In this document: positions 16,167 through 24,882 of the stretch, one piece after another | How positions within the stretch are numbered: position 1 is the first letter of the stretch | Layout of the letters: each line of letters opens with the position of its first letter | Source of the DNA: Chitinibacter tainanensis DSM 15459 | GTDB lineage: Bacteria > Pseudomonadota > Gammaproteobacteria > Burkholderiales > Chitinibacteraceae | Direction: 5' to 3' | Length of the DNA stretch: 64,000 nt | Assembly (NCBI RefSeq): GCF_000429785.1 | Contig: NZ_AUCN01000018.1 | Span: 214,936-278,935, forward strand | Notes under the pieces: model-generated | Database searches by the model: none | What the model was told of the DNA's origin: nothing | The model's input: only the letters and a program-made list of their open reading frames with translations | Program-made: the position numbers and the translations under genes

Positions 16167-17216
16167 ATGCCGCAGACACATACACCAGCAGATCAAGCGA
16201 AGCACCCATTCAATTCAGGGCTTACCCCCCCTCGCCGCTTTGCGATTGCCCCGATGCTCGACTGGACCGATCGCTTTTATCGGCGCTTTGCCCGCGAGCT
16301 ATCGCAACAATGCTGGCTGTATACCGAAATGGTGAATACCGGGGCGATTTTGCATGGCGACCAGAGTCGGCATTTGCGCTTTGATCCCTGCGAGCAGCCC
16401 ATTGCGCTGCAGCTGGGGGGGAGCGAGCCGGCCGACCTGGCCCGCTGCGCCAAGATTGCGCAAGACTGGGGCTATGATGAGGTGAATTTGAATGTCGGCT
16501 GCCCAAGCGAGCGGGTGCAATCCGGCTCCTTTGGCGCCTGCCTGATGCTGGAGCCCCAGCTGGTGGCCGATGGCGTGAAGGCGATGCGCGATGCCTGCAG
16601 CATTGATGTCACGATCAAGCACCGCATCGGCATTGATCAGATTGAAGACTACGCCTTTGTGCGGGATTTTATTGGTGAGATAGCGGCGGCTGGCTGCAGC
16701 ACTTTTATCGTGCATGCGCGCAATGCCATTTTAAAGGGCCTCAGCCCCAAGGAAAACCGTGAAATCCCGCCGCTGAAATACGATTATGTCTATCAGCTCA
16801 AACGGGATTTCCCGACGCTGGAAATCCTGATTAATGGCGGCATTACCACCATGGCGGAGTGTCAGACGCATCTACAGCATGTGGATGGCGTGATGGTGGG
16901 GCGCGAGGCGTATCACAATCCGTGGCTGCTGACCGAGGTGGATGCCCAATTGTACGGCGCGCCGGCCCGACAGCGTAGTCGTGCCGAAGCCATGCAAGCG
17001 CTGCGCCCATTTGTGGAGGCGGAGCTGGCCAGTGGCACCCCGCTACGCTTTATCGCCCGGCATATTTTAGGGCTGTATCAGGGACAGTATGGAGCGCGGC
17101 AGTGGCGTCGCATGCTGTCTGATGCCACACTACTGAAAAATGCTGACTGGTCGCTGATTGAGCGTGCAATCCAGGAGATTGAGGCGAGCCAGGCCCGGCG
17201 CGAAACCACTGAATAA
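16167..17216 (+). CDS. dusA: tRNA-dihydrouridine(20/20a) synthase
   Basis: 349 residues, typical length for DusA. FMN-binding TIM barrel begins RFAIAPMLDWTDRFYRRFAR. The catalytic cysteine is C125 in NVGCPSERVQSGSFGACLM, a DusA-specific spacing. IKHRIGID, FIVHARNAILKGLSPKENREIPPL and the C-terminal helical tRNA-binding part (ARHILGLYQGQYGARQWRRMLS) are also DusA-like. It reduces uridine to dihydrouridine in the D-loop of tRNA using NADPH. The next gene starts 13 bases after its stop and may be co-transcribed. Confidence 0.95.
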   Translation: MPQTHTPADQAKHPFNSGLTPPRRFAIAPMLDWTDRFYRRFARELSQQCWLYTEMVNTGAILHGDQSRHLRFDPCEQPIALQLGGSEPADLARCAKIAQDWGYDEVNLNVGCPSERVQSGSFGACLMLEPQLVADGVKAMRDACSIDVTIKHRIGIDQIEDYAFVRDFIGEIAAAGCSTFIVHARNAILKGLSPKENREIPPLKYDYVYQLKRDFPTLEILINGGITTMAECQTHLQHVDGVMVGREAYHNPWLLTEVDAQLYGAPARQRSRAEAMQALRPFVEAELASGTPLRFIARHILGLYQGQYGARQWRRMLSDATLLKNADWSLIERAIQEIEASQARRETTE

Positions 17217-17229
17217 GGAAAAACCACCC

Positions 17230-17874
17230 ATGCTACGTCGTTGTGCTGCTCTTTTGTGTTGCGCCCTGGCCCTACCGGCGGTTGCGGATGACATTATGCT
17301 GATCGGCACCATGGGTAATAAAGGCGTGTTTCAAATCAATGGCCAGCGCAAAACCTTAAGTAGCGGGCAGGAAAGCGGGGCTTTTAAAGTGATCCGCATT
17401 GAAGGCGAATCTGCGGTCGTGGCCAGCAATGGCCAGCAACGCACTTTGCAGCTGGGCCAGGGCTATGTGGCCAGCAGCGGCAATCCCACCGACAATCAGG
17501 GCGGCACCTTGGTGCTGCAACCTGATCAGCTCGGGCATTACAGTACCGAGCTCACCATCAATCGTGTGACCTTGCCCGGGGTGATTGATACCGGCGCCAC
17601 GCATTTATCGCTGAGCCGCAATCAGGCTGCGCAAATGAAAATCAGCACCCAAGGCGCCCAAACTGGTCGCTCGCAAACCGCCAATGGCATTGTCGGGGCC
17701 TGGATGGTGCGGGTACCCCAGTTGCAAATGGGTAAAATCACCGTTTATGACGTGCAACTGGTGGTGCGTGATGTAGACGATAATGGCCCGATCCTGATTG
17801 GCACCAGCCTGCTCAATCGCTTTCAGATGAAGCGTGAACAAGATCTGATGATACTGAGCAAAAAAGCCTACTAA
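17230..17874 (+). CDS. retropepsin-like aspartic protease family protein, periplasmic
   Basis: 214 residues. A signal peptide (LRRCAALLCCALALPAVA) precedes a small N-terminal beta-rich part. The C-terminal half is a single-chain retropepsin-like clan AA domain with the catalytic motif GVIDTGATHLSLS and the later hydrophobic flap/ILIGTSLLNRF (the psi-loop partner). Such proteins would act as homodimers with one Asp per subunit. ATG 17230 after AAGGAAAAACC is chosen over an earlier in-frame start lying inside dusA. Function in the envelope is unknown, and the substrate is not predicted. Confidence 0.8.
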   Translation: MLRRCAALLCCALALPAVADDIMLIGTMGNKGVFQINGQRKTLSSGQESGAFKVIRIEGESAVVASNGQQRTLQLGQGYVASSGNPTDNQGGTLVLQPDQLGHYSTELTINRVTLPGVIDTGATHLSLSRNQAAQMKISTQGAQTGRSQTANGIVGAWMVRVPQLQMGKITVYDVQLVVRDVDDNGPILIGTSLLNRFQMKREQDLMILSKKAY

Positions 17875-17928
17875 CCCCAGGTATATACTCCTAGCCCTTT
17901 ACAGATTTAGCTTTGCAAGCCATACCCC

Positions 17929-18522
17929 ATGAAGAAAATTGTGCTCGCCAGCAATAACGCCGGCAAACTGAAAGAATTTGGCCACTTGCTTGCGCCACTT
18001 GCGCTGGAAATCGTGCCCCAAGGGGCGCTCAATGTTCCGGAGTGTGCCGAGCCTTTTGGCACATTTGTTGAGAACGCCCTCGCCAAAGCTCGCCATGCCG
18101 CGGCGCTGACTGGCTTGCCCGCGCTGGCGGATGACTCGGGCCTCTGTGTCGCCGCATTGGGCGGCGTGCCGGGCGTACTTTCCGCCCGTTACGCCGGCGA
18201 GCCCAAATCAGACAGCCGCAATAATGAAAAACTCCTGACCGCGATGGCCGGCCAAACCGATCGCCGCGCTTGGTACTACGCCGCACTGGTGCTGGTGCGC
18301 AGCGCTGATGACCCGCAACCGCTGATTGCCGATGGCGTGTGCCTGGGCGAAATTGGCCATGCGCTGGCTGGGGAGGGTGGCTTTGGGTATGATCCGCTGT
18401 TTGTCCTGCCGCAATGGGGCAAAACCGTGGCGCAAATCAGCGCCGAAGAAAAAAGCCGGATCTCGCATCGCGCCAAAGCGTTGCAAATATTACTGGCCAA
18501 ACTGCAGGAAACCGGATTATGA
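17929..18522 (+). CDS. rdgB: XTP/dITP diphosphatase (RdgB/HAM1)
   Basis: 197 residues. It starts KKIVLASNNAGKLKEF, the nucleotide-binding signature, followed by ENALAKARHAAALTGLPALADDSGLCVAALGG (acidic metal ligands at 68-69) and GEGGFGYDPLFVLP. The closing ISHRAKALQIL motif is also present. It hydrolyses deaminated purine triphosphates (dITP, XTP) so they are not put into DNA. Its stop overlaps the start of the next small gene (ATGA), so the two are coupled. Confidence 0.95.
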   Translation: MKKIVLASNNAGKLKEFGHLLAPLALEIVPQGALNVPECAEPFGTFVENALAKARHAAALTGLPALADDSGLCVAALGGVPGVLSARYAGEPKSDSRNNEKLLTAMAGQTDRRAWYYAALVLVRSADDPQPLIADGVCLGEIGHALAGEGGFGYDPLFVLPQWGKTVAQISAEEKSRISHRAKALQILLAKLQETGL

Positions 18523-18749
18523 GCCGCCCCGCCGAGGATGAAAGCCGCTGGGCTCGCTGGTGTCGCGATGACGGCTCAGTGGTCTCATGCACCGAAAAAG
18601 TCAAAGTAATGAATGAAAACCTCGACGAGCTGGCGCAAATGGCGCAAGACCTGTTCGAGGATGGCCTACTGATGGAAGTCTCGGCCGAACAGATGAAAAC
18701 CGTGCTGCACCAGCTGGTGGAAGCGCTGCACAACCCCTACCAATCCTGA
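18519..18749 (+). CDS. small conserved hypothetical protein
   Basis: 76 residues beginning MSRPAEDESRWARWCRDDGSVVSCTEKVKVMNENLDELAQMAQDL split by two cysteines, followed by an amphipathic helix ending in VEALHNPYQS. No domain recognised. The start overlaps the rdgB stop, and a longer frame running back into rdgB is rejected. Acidic helical character suggests a small cytoplasmic partner protein. Position between rdgB and an exported protein gives no functional clue. Confidence 0.6.
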   Translation: MSRPAEDESRWARWCRDDGSVVSCTEKVKVMNENLDELAQMAQDLFEDGLLMEVSAEQMKTVLHQLVEALHNPYQS

Positions 18750-18769
18750 GCTATCTCGCAAGGAACACC

Positions 18770-19327
18770 ATGTTAAAACCCACCCTGCTCGCCCTGACCC
18801 TCATCTTGCCAACGCTCAACCCAGTGTTGGCGAAAGCATCGAAAGCGAGTTCAGTCAAAGCCTCTGCCGTGGCAGACAGCGGGAACCCATTCACCAAGGA
18901 GCGCAATCAAGCGGCCGGCAATCTGAGCACCAGCATTGTGATCATGCAGCGGATGGGCAATGATTGCCGCGGCAAGGGTGGTTTAACTGAAGACAAAATC
19001 AAAGCTACGCAACAAAAATGGATCAAAGATAACCGCGACTTCCTGATGATGCATGCTGATTACATCAACGGCTACCTCACCAGCATCAAACAAATCCAAG
19101 GTGAAGAGGCCGCTCGCCAGGCAATGGCGGACATGAAAAAAACCTTCATTGAGCAAGGCAATGAAGCCGTTAAAGCAACCATCGACAAAAATGGCACTGA
19201 CACCGCCTGCAGCAAATTCTTTGAGGCGATGGATGCAGGCAAAATGGACATCAAATCCAGCCACCCCGACTACAAAGTGCTGAAAGGCATGCTCGATTAC
19301 TCGCAGAAAAACGCGCCAAAAAAATAA
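18770..19327 (+). CDS. exported hypothetical protein, alpha-helical
   Basis: 185 residues with a signal peptide (LKPTLLALTLILPTLNPVLA). The mature part is lysine-rich and predicted mostly helical, with two cysteines (GNDCRGKGG and DTACSKF) that could form a disulfide. No family recognised. It follows the small gene after 20 bases with GCAAGGAAC as ribosome site, and is only three bases from hemW, so it belongs to the rdgB-hemW operon. A periplasmic role is inferred from the signal peptide. Confidence 0.65.
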   Translation: MLKPTLLALTLILPTLNPVLAKASKASSVKASAVADSGNPFTKERNQAAGNLSTSIVIMQRMGNDCRGKGGLTEDKIKATQQKWIKDNRDFLMMHADYINGYLTSIKQIQGEEAARQAMADMKKTFIEQGNEAVKATIDKNGTDTACSKFFEAMDAGKMDIKSSHPDYKVLKGMLDYSQKNAPKK

Positions 19328-19330
19328 GCC

Positions 19331-20542
19331 ATGCAGTCGATTTCCCTCAGCCAGCTGCGTAGCTCCGGCCTAACCGCACTGCCGCCACTGGCCTTGTATA
19401 TCCACTTTCCCTGGTGCATTAAAAAATGCCCGTATTGCGATTTCAACTCGCATGCGGTCAAAACCGGCCACAGTGAAAGCGGCCTGCCTGAAGCGCAGTA
19501 TATCGCCGCGCTCTTGGCCGATCTGGAAAGCAATCTGCCGCAAATCTGGGGCCGCCCGGTCAGTAGTATTTTCATGGGCGGCGGCACGCCAAGCTTGTTC
19601 TCCGCCGCCAGCATGGCCCAGCTCTTGGATGGCATTCGCGCGCGGGTCAAGCTGCACCCCGATGCCGAAATCACGCTCGAAGCCAATCCGGGCACCTTCG
19701 AGGCCGAGAAATTTGCCGGCTACGCGGCGGCCGGCATCAATCGCCTCTCGATCGGCATTCAGAGCTTTAATGATCAGCATCTGCAAGCGCTCGGTCGGGT
19801 ACATAGCGCAGGTGAAGCACTGCGCGCCATCGACATCGCCCAGCGGCACTTTAGCAATTTCAACTTGGATATCATGTACGCGCTGCCGCAGCAGACGCTA
19901 GCGCAAGCGCAAGCCGATATCCGCCAGGCGATTGCCTGTGGCTCCACGCATTTGTCAGCCTATCACCTCACGCTGGAGCCCAACACGCTGTTTCATCGCT
20001 ATCCACCCGCCCTGCCCGATGACGATCTAGCTGCCGATATGCAGGAAATGATCGAAGCCGAGCTGGCTGGCGCGGGCTTTGGCCACTACGAAACCAGTGC
20101 GTTTTTCAAACAATCGCCCCAGCATGACTATCGCAGCCGGCATAATCTCAATTACTGGCAATTTGGCGATTATCTGGGCATTGGCGCCGGCGCCCACGGC
20201 AAGATCAGTTTTCACGATAAAATCATTCGGCAAACCCGCTTTAAGCAGCCCAGCGAATACCTCACGGCCATGGCCAGTGGGAGCGCAATCCAAAGCGAAA
20301 CCGAAGTCGATCCGGCCGAATTGCCGTTTGAATTCATGCTGAATCTGCTGCGCCTCACCGAGGGCTTTCCGCTGGCGCTCTTTACCGAGCGCACCGGGCT
20401 GCCGCAGCAGCGGATTATTTATCAAATCGAGCAAGCCTGTGCCGAAGGCCTGCTCAGCCGCGATCTGCACTGGGTGAAGCCCACCGCGCAGGGGCAGCGG
20501 TTTTTGAATGTATTGATTGAACGTTTTTTACCCGAAGCATAA
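19331..20542 (+). CDS. hemW: radical SAM heme chaperone HemW
   Basis: 403 residues. The radical SAM cluster motif is CIKKCPYC (C29, C33, C36) inside ALYIHFPWCIKKCPYCDFNSHA. It has IFMGGGTPSLFS, EANPGTFEAEKFAGYAAAGINRLSIGIQSFND and the C-terminal winged domain. The extra cysteine just after CPYC found in true HemN is replaced by the CDFNSH pattern of HemW. HemW binds heme and delivers it to respiratory enzymes. Neighbouring rdgB-hemW order is common in proteobacteria. Confidence 0.93.
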   Translation: MQSISLSQLRSSGLTALPPLALYIHFPWCIKKCPYCDFNSHAVKTGHSESGLPEAQYIAALLADLESNLPQIWGRPVSSIFMGGGTPSLFSAASMAQLLDGIRARVKLHPDAEITLEANPGTFEAEKFAGYAAAGINRLSIGIQSFNDQHLQALGRVHSAGEALRAIDIAQRHFSNFNLDIMYALPQQTLAQAQADIRQAIACGSTHLSAYHLTLEPNTLFHRYPPALPDDDLAADMQEMIEAELAGAGFGHYETSAFFKQSPQHDYRSRHNLNYWQFGDYLGIGAGAHGKISFHDKIIRQTRFKQPSEYLTAMASGSAIQSETEVDPAELPFEFMLNLLRLTEGFPLALFTERTGLPQQRIIYQIEQACAEGLLSRDLHWVKPTAQGQRFLNVLIERFLPEA

Positions 20543-20546
20543 ATAG

Positions 20547-20592
20547 GTATATCGCCACAAGCCAACTATCAAAAGGCCTGTGGCCATATACC
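20547..20592. repeat. intergenic hairpin with GGTATA/TATACC ends
   Basis: Arms GGTATAT-CGCCACAAGCC and GGCCTGTGGC-CATATACC pair with small interruptions around an AACTATCAAAA loop, between hemW and the flavin reductase gene. No U-tract. The outer TATACC ends resemble other gaps in this window. Confidence 0.45.
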
Positions 20593-20606
20593 CATCAGGA
20601 TAAAGT

Positions 20607-21182
20607 ATGGAATGGCCTGTTGCGGCGCTCAGCGCTGCAGAAAAATACACCTTGCTCACCGATTGTGTGGTGCCCCGCCCGATTGCCTGGGTCACCACGC
20701 GCGCCAGCGCGGGCGAGATCAATATCGCCCCGTTTTCGTATTTCAATATCGTGAGCACCGAGCCGATGATTGTCTCGCTCAGTGTCAATCGCCGCCTCGG
20801 CCCCGATGGCCGCAGCGAGCAAAAAGACACCGCGCTGCATCTGAGTCAAGGTGGCGATTGCGTGATTCATATTCCGTCGCACGATCACGCCCCAGCGGTG
20901 CACGCCACGGGCTCGAGCACACCGCCGTCGCAAGAGCAAATCGACAGTCTCGGCCTGCAATTTGCCCCCGCCCAAACCGTGAAAGCACCGCGCATCGATA
21001 ATTGCGCCGTGGCGCTGGAAGGTCGGCTATTGCAAGCTATTGCCGTGGCTGACCGGCAGCAAACGGTGGTCAGCGATCTGCTGCTGATCGAAATCAGCCA
21101 CATCTACGCCGCCGATGATGTGCTGCACAATGGCCGCGTCCATCCCGAGCCCTACGCCATTAACGCCAACAAACGCCCGTAA
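20607..21182 (+). CDS. flavin reductase-like FMN-binding protein
   Basis: 191 residues of the flavin reductase-like/FMN-binding split-barrel family. The landmark is VVPRPIAWVTTRASAGEINIAPFSYFNIVSTEPMIVSLSVN near residues 18-58, matching the PRPVAxVTT...NLAPFS signature, and the C-terminal NGRVHPEPYAINANKRP. Members bind FMN and either reduce flavin or act as small oxidoreductases. AGGATAAAGT precedes the start. It is 21 bases from ridA, suggesting co-transcription. Specific substrate not predictable. Confidence 0.8.
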   Translation: MEWPVAALSAAEKYTLLTDCVVPRPIAWVTTRASAGEINIAPFSYFNIVSTEPMIVSLSVNRRLGPDGRSEQKDTALHLSQGGDCVIHIPSHDHAPAVHATGSSTPPSQEQIDSLGLQFAPAQTVKAPRIDNCAVALEGRLLQAIAVADRQQTVVSDLLLIEISHIYAADDVLHNGRVHPEPYAINANKRP

Positions 21183-21203
21183 CTTCATTACTAAGGAAGC
21201 ACC

Positions 21204-21584
21204 ATGAGCAAAGAAATTATCCATTCAGATCACGCCCCCAAAGCCGTAGGCACTTATTCGCAAGCGGTTAAAGTCGGCAACACCGTTTACCTGTCTGGCC
21301 AGATTGGCCTTGATCCAGTCTCGGGCGAGCTGGCCGATGGCTTTGAAGCGCAAGCGCATCGCGTGTTCCAAAATCTGCGCGCGGTGTGCCAAGCGGCTGG
21401 TGGCGACTTGTCAGATATCGTGAAACTGGGCGTATTTGTGGTTGATCTGGCCAACTTTGCCAAGCTCAATGAAATTATGGGCGAATACTTCAGCCAGCCT
21501 TTCCCGGCTCGCGCCGCCGTGCAAGCGGCCGCCCTGCCCAAAGGCGCGCTGGTCGAAGCCGATGCGGTACTGGTGCTGGCTTAA
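21204..21584 (+). CDS. ridA: 2-iminobutanoate/2-iminopropanoate deaminase, RidA family
   Basis: 126 residues, full-length YjgF/RidA. Signature segments: [30 protein letters not shown], then [26 protein letters not shown] and [24 protein letters not shown], including the conserved arginine (PARAAVQ) that binds the substrate carboxylate. RidA hydrolyses reactive enamine/imine intermediates released by PLP enzymes such as threonine dehydratase. TAAGGAAGCACC is the ribosome site. Confidence 0.93.
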   Translation: MSKEIIHSDHAPKAVGTYSQAVKVGNTVYLSGQIGLDPVSGELADGFEAQAHRVFQNLRAVCQAAGGDLSDIVKLGVFVVDLANFAKLNEIMGEYFSQPFPARAAVQAAALPKGALVEADAVLVLA

Positions 21585-21608
21585 CATACCCGCCACCGTA
21601 TCTATCGC

Positions 21609-21631
21609 TAGCGCATATCTAATATGCGCTA
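21609..21631. repeat. hairpin between ridA and CoA-binding gene
   Basis: A perfect 10-bp stem TAGCGCATAT / ATATGCGCTA with a 3-base loop, 25 bases after ridA. No U-tract follows, but a TATACCC sits downstream at 21638. May be a processing or stability element. Confidence 0.45.
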
Positions 21632-21662
21632 ACAGCCTATACCCCTAGCTGCGGAGACGCTC

Positions 21663-22091
21663 ATGGCTTTTCAAAACCCCAGTGATGATGAAATTCGCCG
21701 TATTTTGCAAAACACTCGCCGCATTGCCGTGGTGGGTTTATCCGATAAGCCCACTCGCGCCAGCCATGGCGTAGCCCGCCTGATGCAGCAATGGGGTTTT
21801 CAGATTATTCCGGTCACGCCCAAGCCGGCCGCCGAAATCCTCGGCGAACCGGTGTATGCCGATCTGGCCAGCGTGCCGGGCGAGATTGATCTGGTGGATG
21901 TGTTTCGCCGCAGCGAAGAAGCCGGTGCGGTGGTCGATCAGGCGATTGCGCGCGGCGCAAAAGCCATCTGGTTGCAACTCGATATCATCGATGAAGCCGC
22001 CGCGGCGCGCGCGCAAGCGGCTGGCATTCCCATCGTGATGGATCGCTGCTTGATGGTGGAATACGGCCGGCTGTTTGGCGAAAACAACTGA
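21663..22091 (+). CDS. CoA-binding domain protein, YccU family
   Basis: 142 residues with a Rossmann CoA-binding domain. IAVVGLSDKPTRASHGVARLMQQWGFQIIPVTP at 19-51 is the nucleotide-binding start, followed by LASVPGEIDLVDVFRRSEEAGAVVDQAI and KAIWLQLDI, ending with VMDRCLMVEYGRL. Related to the N-terminal domain of succinyl-CoA synthetase alpha chains. Family members bind CoA but their role is not established. Preceded by GCGGAGACGCTC. Confidence 0.88.
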   Translation: MAFQNPSDDEIRRILQNTRRIAVVGLSDKPTRASHGVARLMQQWGFQIIPVTPKPAAEILGEPVYADLASVPGEIDLVDVFRRSEEAGAVVDQAIARGAKAIWLQLDIIDEAAAARAQAAGIPIVMDRCLMVEYGRLFGENN

Positions 22092-22240
22092 TTGACCCCT
22101 TGCTAGCCCGCCAGCATGGCCCAAATTGTCGCGACCAGCACGCATCGCCCAAGCGAAACTTGCCGCGCCTTAGCCAGCGCATTAGCCTAGTGCGATGACC
22201 TTGGCTTGCCGGGCTTTCGAGCTAGCCGCCAACAGTATTT

Positions 22241-22283
22241 CTGGGGCGGGCGAAAAATAATTCGTTTTACCCCGCCCGCCAGC
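22241..22283 (+). terminator. GC-rich stem-loop before dapF
   Basis: GGGGCGGG (22243-22250) pairs with CCCCGCCC (22270-22277), and the loop contains CGAA/TTCG. It is about 150 bases after the CoA-binding gene and 48 before dapF. Possibly terminates the upstream transcript. No long U-tract follows the second arm. Confidence 0.4.
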
Positions 22284-22324
22284 CCTGCTGCAATAAGGGC
22301 TATTTTTATATTCGGATGACATCA

Positions 22325-23155
22325 ATGCAGCTGCACTTCAGCAAAATGCACGGCCTGGGCAATGACTTTATGGTGATTGATGGCGTGCGCCAAAACGTTC
22401 AACTGAGCAGCGCGCAAATCGGTCAGCTGGGTCATCGCAATTTCGGGATTGGTTTTGACCAGCTCTTGCTGGTGGAGCGCAGCGCCACCCCTGGCATCGA
22501 TTTTCGCTATCGGATTTTCAATTGTGATGGCTCGGAAGTGGAGCAATGCGGCAATGGCTCGCGCTGTTTTGCCCGTTTTGTCTACGACCAAGGCCTCACC
22601 GACAAAACCGAAATCGCCGTTGAAACCGCCAAGGGCGTGATTTACCCTCAATTGGCCGCTGATGGCCAGGTGACCGTGAATATGGGCGTGCCCCGCTTTG
22701 CCCCGGCCGAGATTCCATTTCAAGCCCCCAATGAAGCCATTATCGATCCGCTGATCGTGGCCGATGTGGTGCGCGATATTTCAGTGGTGTCGATGGGCAA
22801 CCCGCATGCGGTGCAGGTGGTGGACGATGTCGACACCGCGCCGGTGGCCGAGCATGGCCCGCTGATCGAAAACCATCCGCGTTTTCCGCAAAAAGTGAAT
22901 GCCGGCTTTATGCAGGTTGTCAGCCGCGACGAAATTCGCTTGCGGGTGTTTGAGCGCGCGGCCGGTGAAACCCTGGCCTGTGGCACTGGCGCTTGCGCCG
23001 CTGTGGTAGCGGGCATACGCCGCGGCCTTTTGAATGACACTGTGCTGGTGCATACCCGGGGTGGCGATTTAAGCATCCGCTGGGCTGGCGCTGGCGAACC
23101 GGTCTGGATGACCGGCCCCGCTGTGACGGTATTTACCGGCACGATCGAGATTTAA
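22325..23155 (+). CDS. dapF: diaminopimelate epimerase
   Basis: 276 residues from the ATG giving the usual [14 protein letters not shown] start. An in-frame ATG nine bases earlier is possible but has no ribosome site. Both catalytic cysteines are present: C75 in [17 protein letters not shown] and C219 in [13 protein letters not shown]. It converts LL- to meso-diaminopimelate for lysine and peptidoglycan synthesis. It heads the classic dapF-DUF484-xerC series, with 21 bases to the next gene. Confidence 0.96.
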   Translation: MQLHFSKMHGLGNDFMVIDGVRQNVQLSSAQIGQLGHRNFGIGFDQLLLVERSATPGIDFRYRIFNCDGSEVEQCGNGSRCFARFVYDQGLTDKTEIAVETAKGVIYPQLAADGQVTVNMGVPRFAPAEIPFQAPNEAIIDPLIVADVVRDISVVSMGNPHAVQVVDDVDTAPVAEHGPLIENHPRFPQKVNAGFMQVVSRDEIRLRVFERAAGETLACGTGACAAVVAGIRRGLLNDTVLVHTRGGDLSIRWAGAGEPVWMTGPAVTVFTGTIEI

Positions 23156-23176
23156 CCCCGCAGACAGGATACCGCA

Positions 23177-23842
23177 ATGCAAGCTGCCGATATTGTTCAA
23201 TGGTTAAAGCAGAATCCCGAATTTTTCGATGAATTCGCCGATGATCTGGCGCAAATTTATGTGCCCCACAATCACGGCGGGCATGCGGTATCGCTGGCCG
23301 AGCGCCAATTACTGACCCTGCGCGACCGCAATCGCCAGCTGGAAGGCCGTTTGAGCGAGCTCTTGCAATTTGGCGTGGAAAACGACCAGATTTCCGATAA
23401 ATTGCACCAGCTCACCGTTGATTTGATGAAGGCCGCCGATCTGCGCGGCATTCTCGGCACGTTGGAATACCACTTAAAAGAGCGCTTCAACGTGCCTTGC
23501 ATGGCGCTACGCCTGTGGCTGCCGGCCGATGGCCATCAGTTGATGGAGTTTTCACCGGTGGGCGAAGCGATCCACACACTGGCCAGCAATCTGGTTTCGC
23601 CCTATTGCGGCCCCTATGTCACCGATGAAGTGCTGGATTGGTTTGAGATCGGCGCAGGTGAATTAAAATCGTTTGCGCAGTTTGCACTGAAAACCGGCGA
23701 GCGCCCATTTGGTATTTTGGTTTTGGCCAGCCAAGACAGCGAGCGTTTCTACCCCGATATGGGCACGCTGTATTTGCAGCGCCTGTCTGAATTGGTGTCG
23801 GCGGCCATTCGCCGCGTAATTCCGGATCATGCGAGCGCCTGA
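23177..23842 (+). CDS. DUF484 family protein
   Basis: 221 residues. N-terminal IVQWLKQNPEFFDEFADDL is the DUF484 start, followed by the heptad-rich SLAERQLLTLRDRNRQLEGRLSELL coiled coil and a GAF-like C-terminal domain. These proteins occur between dapF and xerC in many beta- and gammaproteobacteria, but their function is not known. The stop overlaps xerC by 14 bases, indicating translational coupling. Confidence 0.92.
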   Translation: MQAADIVQWLKQNPEFFDEFADDLAQIYVPHNHGGHAVSLAERQLLTLRDRNRQLEGRLSELLQFGVENDQISDKLHQLTVDLMKAADLRGILGTLEYHLKERFNVPCMALRLWLPADGHQLMEFSPVGEAIHTLASNLVSPYCGPYVTDEVLDWFEIGAGELKSFAQFALKTGERPFGILVLASQDSERFYPDMGTLYLQRLSELVSAAIRRVIPDHASA

Positions 23843-24812
23843 GTTCATCCCCGACCCGCAGCTGGCCGACACCTTACCGGCCAGCAGTCGGGCGAGTTTT
23901 GAGCATTTCATCCGCTATCTGGTGGGTGAAAAAATGGCCAGCCCGCACACGCTGAGCGCCTATCAGCGCGATCTGAACACACTGGCACGGCTGGCGGGCG
24001 AGCGTGAACTCACAAGCCTGAATGCCCTCACCCTGCGCGGTTTTGTGCGCACCTTAAGCCAGCAAGGCCTATCTGGGCGCAGCATCGCCCGCACGCTATC
24101 GGCCTGGCGGACGTTTTTTCAGCTGATGGTGCGGGATTTTCACTGGCCAACTAATCCACTCAGCGGGATCAAAGCTCCCAAAAGCGGCAAGAAACTGCCC
24201 GAAGTTTTGAATGTAGACGATGTGGTGGGGCTGCTCGATCACCTCCCCGACGACAATGCGCTGGATTCGCGTGATAAAGCGATGTTTGAGCTCGCCTATT
24301 CGGCTGGCCTGCGGGTAAGCGAAATTGTGGGCCTGCAACTGCCCTTGCTGGATTTGGCTCACGGCATAGCCACGATTCACGGTAAAGGCAATAAAACCCG
24401 GCTAGTCCCAATTGGGCAAGAGGCGCAGCAAGCCCTGCGGCAATGGTTATTGCGCCGGCCTGAGCTGGTGCGCGGCAGCACGCAGGCCGTGTTTGTCAGC
24501 CATAATGGCGCTGCGCTCACCACCCGCGCCGTACAGCTGCGGCTGCGCCACTGGCAGCAAACCCTTGGCATTGCCGAGCTCCTGTATCCGCATAAACTGC
24601 GCCACAGCTGTGCCACGCATTTGCTGCAATCATCAGGCGATTTGCGGGCGGTGCAAGAGCTGCTGGGTCACGCCAGCATCGCCACCACCCAGGTGTACAC
24701 CCATCTCGACTTTCAGCATCTGGCGCAGGTGTATGACGCTGCGCACCCACGGGCGCACAAACGCGAGTCGGACGACGACCATTCGGAATCCAAACAAACA
24801 AGGCATACATAG
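23829..24812 (+). CDS. xerC: tyrosine recombinase XerC
   Basis: 327 residues. N-terminal SAM-like core-binding domain (about 21-110), then the catalytic domain with all expected residues: R162 (AGLRVSEIVGL), K186 (GKGNKTR), H255 and R258 (HKLRHSCATHLL), H281 (LLGHASIATTQ) and nucleophile Y290 (VYTHLD). With XerD it resolves chromosome dimers at dif. Operon position after dapF-DUF484 supports XerC over phage integrases. The C-terminal tail after residue 305 is basic and a little longer than usual. Confidence 0.95.
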   Translation: MRAPEFIPDPQLADTLPASSRASFEHFIRYLVGEKMASPHTLSAYQRDLNTLARLAGERELTSLNALTLRGFVRTLSQQGLSGRSIARTLSAWRTFFQLMVRDFHWPTNPLSGIKAPKSGKKLPEVLNVDDVVGLLDHLPDDNALDSRDKAMFELAYSAGLRVSEIVGLQLPLLDLAHGIATIHGKGNKTRLVPIGQEAQQALRQWLLRRPELVRGSTQAVFVSHNGAALTTRAVQLRLRHWQQTLGIAELLYPHKLRHSCATHLLQSSGDLRAVQELLGHASIATTQVYTHLDFQHLAQVYDAAHPRAHKRESDDDHSESKQTRHT

Positions 24813-24882
24813 GTGGGTATAAGCCCACAATGCTCAGCATATATTGCCTGCAGCGCAATACCCCACCCACGGCCTCACCAAG

